Shown piece after piece: positions 57,920 through 64,000 of a DNA stretch of 64,000 nucleotides (positions are counted from its first letter, which is position 1; each line of letters opens with the position of its first letter). The stretch is taken from positions 1-64,000 of the forward strand of contig NZ_VSEY01000008.1 of NCBI RefSeq assembly GCF_008086045.1. The letters are read 5' to 3'. The DNA comes from Nonomuraea sp. PA05 (GTDB lineage Bacteria; Actinomycetota; Actinomycetes; Streptosporangiales; Streptosporangiaceae). The notes under the pieces were generated by a model that had not been told where the DNA came from, searched no databases, and saw only the letters and a list, made by a program, of their open reading frames with translations. A program made the translations under genes and the position numbers.

Positions 57920-58816
57920 ATGCTCGAGATCAGCGAGCTGCGCAAGCGTTTCGCGGGCGGTCCCGACGCCCCCGGCGGCAAGGTCGCCCTCGACGGGATC
58001 AGCTTCGCCGTGCGGCCGGGTGAGATGTTCGGGTTCGTCGGCGCGAACGGCGCGGGCAAGACCACGACGATGCGCATCGTGATGGGCGTGCTTCAGGCGG
58101 ACTCCGGCTCGGTGAGCTGGCAGGGCAAGCCCATCGGCTCCGACGACCGGCAGCGGTTCGGGTACATGCCCGAGGAGCGCGGCCTGTACCAGAAGATGCG
58201 GGTCGCCGAGCAGATCGAGTACTTCGGCCGCCTGCACGGGCTGAGCGCGCCGGCCGCGAAGAAGGCGACCGACGACCTGTTGCAGCGGCTCGCGCTGACC
58301 GAGCGCAGGGGCGACGCGGTGCAGGCGCTCTCGCTGGGCAACCAGCAGCGCGTGCAGCTCGCCGTGGCGCTGGTGCACGACCCCGAGGTGCTGATCCTCG
58401 ACGAGCCGTTCTCCGGCCTCGACCCGATCGCGGTGGACGCGCTGGCCACGGCGCTGCAGGAGCGGTGCAGGGGCGGCGTGCCGGTGATCTTCTCCAGTCA
58501 TCAGCTCGAACTGGTCGAGCGGCTGTGCGACTCCGTGGGCATCGTCTCCGCGGGCCGCATGGTGGCCTCCGGCACGGTGGCCGACCTGCGGGCCGCCGAG
58601 AGCGACACGCTGCGCGTGGTCGTGCGCGAGCCGGCCCCAGGCTGGGCCGACGGCCTGCCCGGCACCGTGACCGTGAACGGCGACAGGCAGGTCCTGCTGA
58701 CGTCAGAGGGCGACGACCAGGAGATCCTGCGCCGCGCCATGAAGGCCGGCCACGTCGAGCACTTCGGCGTACAGCAGCCGTCCCTCACCGAGATCTTCAA
58801 GGAGGCCGTGGCGTGA
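57920..58816 (+). CDS. natA: ABC transporter ATP-binding protein (NatA type)
   Basis: The 298-residue ATPase has Walker A GANGAGKT (41-48), signature LSLGNQQRV, Walker B LILDEPFSGLDP and the C-terminal DUF4162-like extension of the NatA/DrrA group. AAGGAGA lies before the ATG at 57920. It works with the ABC-2 permease that overlaps its stop and probably exports a drug, ion or lipid. Confidence 0.92.
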   Translation: MLEISELRKRFAGGPDAPGGKVALDGISFAVRPGEMFGFVGANGAGKTTTMRIVMGVLQADSGSVSWQGKPIGSDDRQRFGYMPEERGLYQKMRVAEQIEYFGRLHGLSAPAAKKATDDLLQRLALTERRGDAVQALSLGNQQRVQLAVALVHDPEVLILDEPFSGLDPIAVDALATALQERCRGGVPVIFSSHQLELVERLCDSVGIVSAGRMVASGTVADLRAAESDTLRVVVREPAPGWADGLPGTVTVNGDRQVLLTSEGDDQEILRRAMKAGHVEHFGVQQPSLTEIFKEAVA

Positions 58817-59922
58817 ACGGGTTGATGCTGGTCGCCCGGCGCGAGATCAGCACGCAGATCAGGACCAGGGCGTTCGTGATCGGCCTGCTCATCACGGCCC
58901 TGCTGGTGGCGGCGGTCTCCTTCCTGCCCAGGATCATGAACGGGGGCGACAGCTACACCCTCGGCCTGGTCAACTCCCAGCAGCTCCCGCTGCACACCGC
59001 GGCCCCCTCCATCGAGTTCGAGTGGCGCAAGCTGCCCGACGAGGCGGCGGCCAAGAAGGCCGTGTTGGACGGCGACGTGGACGCGGCGCTGGTCGACGAC
59101 AAGCGGGTGCTCACCGACGGGCAGCTCGGCACCGAGCTGGAAGTGCTGCTGCAGAGCGTCAACCGCGAGTTCAAGCTGGGCGCCGCCGGCGTGGCGATCC
59201 CGCCGCTGGAGATGCAGTCGGTGGGCGCCGACACCCGGTACGAGGACGCCCGCAGGGGCCTGGCCACGGTGCTCGTCCTGCTGCTGTTCATGCTGCTCAT
59301 GGGGCAGATCGTGATGGTGGCCATGGGCGTGGTCGAGGAGAAGGGCAGCCGGATCGTGGAGATCCTGCTCGCCGCGGTGCGGCCGTGGCAGCTCCTCGGC
59401 GGCAAGATTTTGGGGCTGGGCGTGCTCGGTCTGATCAACCTGGCCACGATCCTGGCGATCGGCCTGGCCGCCTCGTCGGTCTCCGGGCTGGCCGCGGACT
59501 TCCCGCCGGGCATGGTGGGGTTGGTGGCCGCGGTGCTGGTGTGGTTCGTGCTCGGGTACGCCTTCTTCGCCACGCTGTCGGCGGCGTTCGCCTCGCTGGT
59601 CTCCCGGCAGGAGGACGTGAACAGCGTCCTGACGCCGCTCACCATGATGATCATGGCGACCTACTTCGTGTCGTTCTACGTCACCAACGAGCCGACGAGC
59701 ACGCTGGCCACGGTGCTGTCGTACGTGCCGCCGTTCTCCGCCATGGTGATGCCGGTGCGGATGGCCGCGACCGAGGTACCCCTCTGGGAGACCGGGCTGT
59801 CGATGGTGGCGATGGTGCTGGCGGTGGCGGTGGTGCTGAAGCTGGGCTCCACCGTGTACGAGCGGGCCGTGCTGCGGACGGGGGCCAGGCTGAAGTTCGG
59901 CGAAGTGCTGCGTTCCCGGTAG
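58813..59922 (+). CDS. natB: ABC-2 type permease (NatB type)
   Basis: The GTG at 58813 overlaps the natA stop (GTGA), giving 369 residues. There is one N-terminal membrane helix (about 20-40), an extracellular loop of about 120 residues, then five membrane segments from about 155 to 355. The MGVVEEKGSRIVEILLAAVRPWQLLGGKILG segment is the coupling region of the family. The next gene, a histidine kinase, starts immediately after its stop. Confidence 0.92.
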   Translation: MNGLMLVARREISTQIRTRAFVIGLLITALLVAAVSFLPRIMNGGDSYTLGLVNSQQLPLHTAAPSIEFEWRKLPDEAAAKKAVLDGDVDAALVDDKRVLTDGQLGTELEVLLQSVNREFKLGAAGVAIPPLEMQSVGADTRYEDARRGLATVLVLLLFMLLMGQIVMVAMGVVEEKGSRIVEILLAAVRPWQLLGGKILGLGVLGLINLATILAIGLAASSVSGLAADFPPGMVGLVAAVLVWFVLGYAFFATLSAAFASLVSRQEDVNSVLTPLTMMIMATYFVSFYVTNEPTSTLATVLSYVPPFSAMVMPVRMAATEVPLWETGLSMVAMVLAVAVVLKLGSTVYERAVLRTGARLKFGEVLRSR

Positions 59923-61089
59923 ATGAACGAGTTCGAGCGGGCACGGCGCTACACCTGGCACGTCCTGATATCGGGCATCGCCGCCACGTGGGTGGTCATC
60001 GCCATCAGTGTCGGCACCAGACTCGAAGAGGGGCTGCTGAACTGGTGGCGCACCGTGCCCGCGCTCATCGCCGCGGTCGCTTTCACCTGGCTGTGCCCGC
60101 GCGTCATCCGCGCGGTACTGGACCGCCGTTACCCCACCAGGCTGGTGGTGGTGTCGGCGGTCCTCGCCTTGACGGCCGCGTTCCTGGGTGGGCCCGATCC
60201 GACCGCGTGGGGCTTCATCCTCTTGGCCTGGCTGTCCATCGCCACGCTGCACATCAGCCGGCGCGCCTCGCTGCTGGTGGCGGCGGGCACGTGGGTGGTC
60301 GGCGTGGCGGCGGCGTCGGCGACCTGGCGGGACAACCTGTTCGTCATCGGGCTGGAGCTGTCGTTCGGGGAGGTGCTGTTTCTCAACACGCTGATCTTCG
60401 GGGTCTTCTGCGTGGTGGTGCCGCCGTCCAACAGGTTGTGGGTGTGGATCTGGATGCTGGCGGAGGAGGCGCTCAAGGGCCGGGAGGCGCACACGAAGCT
60501 GGCGCTGGCCGAGGAGCGGCTGCGCTTCGCCAGGGACCTGCACGACCTGGTGGGGCACCAGCTCTCGGCCATCGCGGTCAAGACGGAGCTGGCCGTACGC
60601 CTGTCGGACGTGGACGGCGAGGCCGCCAAGGCCGAGATGGCCGAGGTGAACACGCTGACCAGGAAGGCGCTCAAGGAGCTGCGGCAGGCCGTGCGCGGCT
60701 ACCGCGAGCTTGACTTGGCCGCTGAGGTGAATAGCGTGAAAGGTGTGCTCGAAGCGGCCGGGGTCCGCTGTGAGGTGCGCCTGCCCTACCGCGAGCTGCC
60801 GCCAGGCGTGGCGCCGGTGTTCGCCTACGTCGTGCGTGAGGCGGTGACGAACGTGCTCAAGCACAGCACCGCGACGTTCTGCGAGATCACCATCCGGTTC
60901 ACCGAGCAGGAGGCGGAGCTGAGCGTCCGCAACGACGGCGCGGCCCGGCGGCAGGCGGTCGACCTGGGCAGCGGCCTGGCGGGCATGAGCGAGCGGCTGG
61001 GCGCCGTGGGCGGCCGTGTGACGGCCGCTCCGGCGGCCGACGGGCACTTCCTGCTCACGGCGGTCGTGTCATTGCCGCTGACGGGGTAG
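59923..61089 (+). CDS. Sensor histidine kinase (HisKA_3) without adjacent response regulator
   Basis: The 388-residue kinase starts at the base after the natB stop. Five to six membrane segments span residues 12-175. The dimerisation box has phospho-His H207 (RFARDLHDLVGHQL). The ATPase N box is REAVTNVLKHS, and GSGLAGMSERL is the G box. In related operons a NarL-type regulator follows directly. Here the next gene encodes a STAS protein, so the partner regulator must be elsewhere or lost. It probably senses or controls the NatAB transporter. Confidence 0.92.
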   Translation: MNEFERARRYTWHVLISGIAATWVVIAISVGTRLEEGLLNWWRTVPALIAAVAFTWLCPRVIRAVLDRRYPTRLVVVSAVLALTAAFLGGPDPTAWGFILLAWLSIATLHISRRASLLVAAGTWVVGVAAASATWRDNLFVIGLELSFGEVLFLNTLIFGVFCVVVPPSNRLWVWIWMLAEEALKGREAHTKLALAEERLRFARDLHDLVGHQLSAIAVKTELAVRLSDVDGEAAKAEMAEVNTLTRKALKELRQAVRGYRELDLAAEVNSVKGVLEAAGVRCEVRLPYRELPPGVAPVFAYVVREAVTNVLKHSTATFCEITIRFTEQEAELSVRNDGAARRQAVDLGSGLAGMSERLGAVGGRVTAAPAADGHFLLTAVVSLPLTG

Positions 61090-61129
61090 GGGAGTAGTAC
61101 GTGCGTACGTGCGTGACTGAGGAGGTGGC

Positions 61130-61447
61130 ATGCGCGTCCGGGGCAATCCGGGTGCCCAGGTGGTGCGGATCGGCGCCCGGCTCGACGCCGGGACGTCCGC
61201 CGGAGTGCGCGAGCGCCTGCACCAGGCCCTCGACTCCGGCGAGGGCGACCTGATCCTGGATCTTTCCAAGCTGGAGATGATCGACGCCACCGGGCTCGGC
61301 GTGCTCGTGGGGGCGCACCGGCGCGCGCTGAGCGTCGAGCGCCGACTCGTTCTTCGGGGGGTGCCACCGCGGATCATGCGGATACTCGCGGTGACCCGGC
61401 TGAATCGGGTGCTGCACGTGGAGGCTCCGGCGGCCGCGGTGGCCTGA
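61130..61447 (+). CDS. STAS-domain anti-sigma-factor antagonist
   Basis: The 105-residue protein has the SpoIIAA/STAS fold: VVRIGARLDAGTSAGVRERL, then LILDLSKLEMIDATGLGVLVGAHRRA. The usual phospho-Ser position is T54 within MIDATGLGVL, as in several actinobacterial antagonists. No anti-sigma kinase or phosphatase is adjacent. A terminator follows. It probably acts in a partner-switching pathway controlled elsewhere. Confidence 0.88.
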   Translation: MRVRGNPGAQVVRIGARLDAGTSAGVRERLHQALDSGEGDLILDLSKLEMIDATGLGVLVGAHRRALSVERRLVLRGVPPRIMRILAVTRLNRVLHVEAPAAAVA

Positions 61448-61459
61448 GGTCGCATATCG

Positions 61460-61493
61460 GAGCGGGTGACGATCAGCCGTTACCCGCTCTTTT
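61460..61493 (+). terminator. Intrinsic terminator after the STAS gene
   Basis: GAGCGGGTGAC (61460-61470) pairs with GTTACCCGCTC (61479-61489), an 11-bp stem with one wobble, followed by TTTT. It is one of the few stems in the window with a T tract. Confidence 0.8.
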
Positions 61494-61568
61494 CATGCAT
61501 AGACAAAATATAGATTCCGGTTGTCCGAGTCCGCTAAACGCCCGATGAATGACCGGTGCATAACGCGT

Positions 61569-62192
61569 TCAGCCGGCGCCGAGGCTGCGGTTGAAGATGT
61601 GGACGGCGACCGTCACGAGTTCGTCGATGTCCGGCTGGTCTTCGGAGAGCAGCCATTCGATGAGCAACTCTTGTAACGCCCCAATTACTCCGAGTGCGAC
61701 CAGCCGCCGATTCATCCCGGTGCCCAGCGGGAAATCGGCGGAGGCCTCCTCGACCAGCCGGGCGAAGGCGGCCACCGCGCGCTGACGGGACAGTGTAAGG
61801 ACGTCCCCGGACCTGCGGACCTCCACGTGCATGATCCGAGCGCGCCGCCAGTCGGCCGTTGTGAATTCGATATAGGCGCGAATCCCGGCCTTGACTCTTC
61901 CGTCAAGCGTGTTCGGCGCCTCCTCTAACGCCTTGGCGACGACCGACAGGCTTTCCTCCACGCAGCGCTCGTGTAACGCCTGGAGGAGCTCCTCGCGCCC
62001 GCCGAAACATTCGTAGAAGGCGCGGTTGGAGATCCTGGCCTCCGAGCACAGCCTTTCGATGGTCGTCGCCGTGAAACCCGGCTTCGCGTATAGCGTGTAC
62101 GCGGCCGTCATCAGCCGCTCTCGTCTGTCCGCCAGCCTTTGCTCAGCCGACATTCCCCGGTAAGACCGGTTCACATTCCACCCGTCCAACAT
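61569..62192 (-). CDS. TetR-family transcriptional regulator
   Basis: The 207-residue regulator has an N-terminal helix-turn-helix (ADRRERLMTAAYTLY, then TATTIERLCSEARISNRAFYECFGGREELLQAL) and a C-terminal ligand domain. The ATG at 62192 is preferred because GGGGG lies upstream and the pre-HTH segment SYRGMSAEQRLADRRERL is conserved in this subfamily; an ATG at 62153 is the alternative. It lies downstream of the aldehyde dehydrogenase gene on the same strand and may repress it through the palindrome at 63745. Confidence 0.9.
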   Translation of the reverse strand: MLDGWNVNRSYRGMSAEQRLADRRERLMTAAYTLYAKPGFTATTIERLCSEARISNRAFYECFGGREELLQALHERCVEESLSVVAKALEEAPNTLDGRVKAGIRAYIEFTTADWRRARIMHVEVRRSGDVLTLSRQRAVAAFARLVEEASADFPLGTGMNRRLVALGVIGALQELLIEWLLSEDQPDIDELVTVAVHIFNRSLGAG

Positions 62193-62255
62193 GATCGTGG
62201 CCCCCAGAGCACACAATTATGGACGGATGATCCGTTAAGGGAAAGGGTAAGAAGA

Positions 62256-63728
62256 TTATCTTTTACGTCGTCCGTGCAAGAACGTGACGAGTCTGACCAG
62301 TCGCTCAAGCTCGGCGGGTCCCCGATTGAACGATGTCAGGTTCATCCCGGGCATCGCGAAGCGCTGCCTGGCGATGGCCTTCGAACGGGCGAACTCGCGC
62401 AGCCCGTCGGCACCGTGGATCCGGCCGAACCCGGAGTCGCCGATCCCGCCGAAGGGCAGCGAGGGCACCCCGGCGAACGAGATGACGGAGTTGATCGCGG
62501 TCATCCCGCTGCGCATGAGCCGCGCCAGCTCCGTCGCGCGGCGGGCGTTGCGGCTGAAAATCGTCCCGCCCAGCCCGTACGACGACGCGTTGGCCAGCGA
62601 CAACGCCTCCTGGGCATCGCGGGTGCGGCGCACGGTGATGGTGGGGCCGAACGTCTCCTCGCGTACGGCGGGGGAGTCTTCCGGCACGTCCTCGACGATC
62701 ACCGGATCCACGTACGGCGCCCGCACCGAGTCGGGCCCGCCGGTGATCACCTTGCCGGCCTTCGTGGCGTCGTCGATGTGCCGCTTGATGATCTCCACCT
62801 GACCGGGCATGGTGATCGGCCCGTACTGCTCGCCGGCCTTCACCTTCGTCACCCGGTCGGACAGCTCGCGCATGAAACTTTCATAGACGGCGTCCACGAC
62901 GTAGACCCGCTCGACGCCGACGCAGGTCTGCCCGGCGTTGGCCATCGCGCCCCACAGGCAGGCGTCGGCGGCGGCGCCGAGGTCGGCGTCGTCGTCCACG
63001 ATGAACGCGTCCTTGCCGCCGCACTCGGCCACGATCGGCGTGAGGTTCTCGGCGCAGGCCGCCATGACCCGCTTGGCCGTGGCGGTGGAGCCGGTGAAGG
63101 CCACCTTCTTGACCCGCGGGTCGGCCGCCAGCGCCGCGCCGGTCTCGCCCAGCCCCGTCACGGTCTGGAAGACGGGGTGCTCGGGCACCGACTCCGCGAA
63201 CAGCTCGGCCAGCCGCACGCCGACGCCGGGGGTCAGCTCGCTGGGCTTGAACACGATCGCGTTGCCGGCCGCCAGCGCGTACGCGATGGAGCCCATCGGG
63301 GTGAAGACGGGATAGTTCCACGGGCCGATGACGGCGACGACGCCGAGGGGGAGGTACTCGAGGGTGGCGGCCAGGTTGAGACCGATCATGCCGGTGGCGA
63401 CCCGGCGGCGGCCGAGCACCTTCTGGGCGTTGCGCGCGGCCCAGTCGAGGTGCGTGAGCGTGAGGACGAGCTCCAGCGTGGCGTCACCCACCGGCTTGCC
63501 GGTCTCCTGATGGACGAGCTCGGCCAGCTCCTTGAGGTGCTGGGCGAGTACCGCCTTGTAGTCGAGCAGCCGCCGCCTGCGCTCCGCGTGGCCGAGCGCG
63601 GCCCACCAGGCGGCGGCCTCCTGCGCCCGGCCGACCGCCTCGTGCACGGCGTCGGGGGTCTGCTTGGGGTGACTGCCGACGATCTCGCCGGTCGCGGGGT
63701 TGAGTGAGTCGAACGTCAGCGTCGTCAT
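62256..63728 (-). CDS. NAD(P)-dependent aldehyde dehydrogenase
   Basis: The 490-residue enzyme oxidises an aldehyde to its acid. The catalytic Cys is C269 (GQTCVG) and the general base Glu is E235 (VAECGGKD). VIGPWNYP and the cofactor loop FTGSTATAKR are present. The C-terminal extension MPGMNLTSFNRGPAELERLVRLVTF is typical of an actinobacterial subgroup near succinate-semialdehyde or fatty-aldehyde dehydrogenases. The ATG at 63728 gives MTTLTFDSLNPATGE; the extension to 63794 would run across the operator. The substrate is not determined by sequence. Confidence 0.92.
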   Translation of the reverse strand: MTTLTFDSLNPATGEIVGSHPKQTPDAVHEAVGRAQEAAAWWAALGHAERRRRLLDYKAVLAQHLKELAELVHQETGKPVGDATLELVLTLTHLDWAARNAQKVLGRRRVATGMIGLNLAATLEYLPLGVVAVIGPWNYPVFTPMGSIAYALAAGNAIVFKPSELTPGVGVRLAELFAESVPEHPVFQTVTGLGETGAALAADPRVKKVAFTGSTATAKRVMAACAENLTPIVAECGGKDAFIVDDDADLGAAADACLWGAMANAGQTCVGVERVYVVDAVYESFMRELSDRVTKVKAGEQYGPITMPGQVEIIKRHIDDATKAGKVITGGPDSVRAPYVDPVIVEDVPEDSPAVREETFGPTITVRRTRDAQEALSLANASSYGLGGTIFSRNARRATELARLMRSGMTAINSVISFAGVPSLPFGGIGDSGFGRIHGADGLREFARSKAIARQRFAMPGMNLTSFNRGPAELERLVRLVTFLHGRRKR

Positions 63729-63744
63729 GGCGTCACCATAAACC

Positions 63745-63762
63745 GGTAAGGCGTCACTTACC
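63745..63762. promoter_or_regulatory. Palindrome GGTAAG-N6-CTTACC upstream of the aldehyde dehydrogenase
   Basis: Perfect 6-bp arms separated by 6 bp lie 17 bp upstream of the ATG at 63728, in the region expected for the start point or -10. A TetR-type operator is the most likely reading, with the neighbouring TetR protein as candidate. Confidence 0.55.
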
Positions 63763-63766
63763 AGGA

Positions 63767-64000
63767 TCAGGGGGCAGGTCGCCACATACCCCACACCGGA
63801 GGGCCGTCGGGCAGGGTGAAACGGCTGGTCACCTCGAAGCCGTGCCGCTGGTAGAAGGGGATGTTCGACTCCTTGCTGCTCTCCAGGTAGACGGGCCCGT
63901 CGCAGCGGGCCAGGCCCTCCCGCATGAGGGCGCCGCCGACGCCCGTCCCCTGTACCTCGGGCACCGTGCCGATCTGGGCCAGGTACCAGTGCGGCTGCTC
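63767..64000 (-). CDS. GNAT-family N-acetyltransferase (5' end beyond window)
   Basis: The C-terminal 77 residues are visible. They contain WYLAQIGTVPEVQGTGVGGALM, the acetyl-CoA-binding motif A with Q-x-x-G-x-G/A pattern, and YLESSKESNIPFYQRHGFEV, motif B. The substrate is unknown. It is on the same strand as the aldehyde dehydrogenase, 38 bp upstream of it. Confidence 0.88.
   Translation of the reverse strand, partial: EQPHWYLAQIGTVPEVQGTGVGGALMREGLARCDGPVYLESSKESNIPFYQRHGFEVTSRFTLPDGPPVWGMWRPAP

Noticed and set aside
58501..61047. 848-codon minus frame opposite natB and the histidine kinase
   Set aside because: Low-complexity antisense translation with no motif, overlapping two well-supported plus-strand genes.

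Overview
The window is a high-GC actinobacterial chromosome segment. GTG and TTG starts are frequent, coding strands show strong third-position GC, and ATGA/GTGA start-stop overlaps are common. The gene order nrtL-lysA-hom ... thrC-thrB-rho ... rpmE-prfA-prmC-sua5 ... glyA-wecA-atpI-atpBEFHAGDC-DUF2550 is the conserved actinomycete threonine / ATP synthase neighbourhood. The Arg/Asp/Gly-rich Rho and the expanded transporter and regulator content suggest a Streptosporangiales-type filamentous organism such as Nonomuraea; this is an inference from gene content only.

Layout. (1) 1-5.4 kb, minus strand: an HxlR-type regulator cut by the window edge and carrying a Pro/Thr repeat tail, an aromatic FAD monooxygenase with a clear promoter and operator, a small thiamine-binding-like protein, a small acidic protein, uracil-DNA glycosylase and a secreted M1 peptidase. 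(2) 5.4-10.5 kb, minus: a sugar ABC importer with two permeases, two binding lipoproteins and no ATPase. One permease carries an extracytoplasmic beta-sandwich-like insertion. (3) 10.5-14.1 kb, plus: PadR regulator, ABC ATPase and FtsX-type permease, facing treS (trehalose synthase). (4) 16-20.3 kb: an asparagine-synthase-like protein without the glutaminase cysteine, divergent from a coiled-coil glycosyltransferase, then a membrane protein. (5) 20.4-23.8 kb, plus: nrtL, lysA, hom.

(6) 23.9-33.9 kb: a block of six glycosyltransferases plus one membrane/coiled-coil protein sits between hom and thrC. Four enzymes share an Asn-Asp-Tyr/Phe N-terminal motif, a GT-A fold and mostly basic or coiled-coil tails. 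Two others share an undescribed accessory domain ahead of a DDDDW-type GT2 domain. They form two divergent operons plus one single gene, which looks like duplication of a two-gene cassette. (7) 34.1-38.7 kb: thrC, thrB and rho with a 457-nt leader. (8) 38.9-40.9 kb: a sensor kinase/response regulator pair. (9) 41-46.2 kb: rpmE, prfA, prmC, sua5, then an unusual repetitive acidic protein with a small partner. (10) 46.2-57.2 kb: glyA, wecA-like, two AtpI/AtpZ-type proteins and the complete F1Fo ATP synthase operon, followed by DUF2550. (11) 57.2-64 kb: PduO-type adenosyltransferase, a NatAB-type ABC-2 transporter fused in an operon with a histidine kinase that lacks an adjacent response regulator, a STAS protein, a TetR regulator, an aldehyde dehydrogenase with a palindromic operator, and a truncated GNAT.

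The strongest candidates for something undescribed are the glycosyltransferase block with its repeated accessory domain, the repetitive xPxDMP protein with its partner between sua5 and glyA, and the permease with an inserted extracellular domain. No rRNA, tRNA, CRISPR array, transposase or phage gene was recognised.
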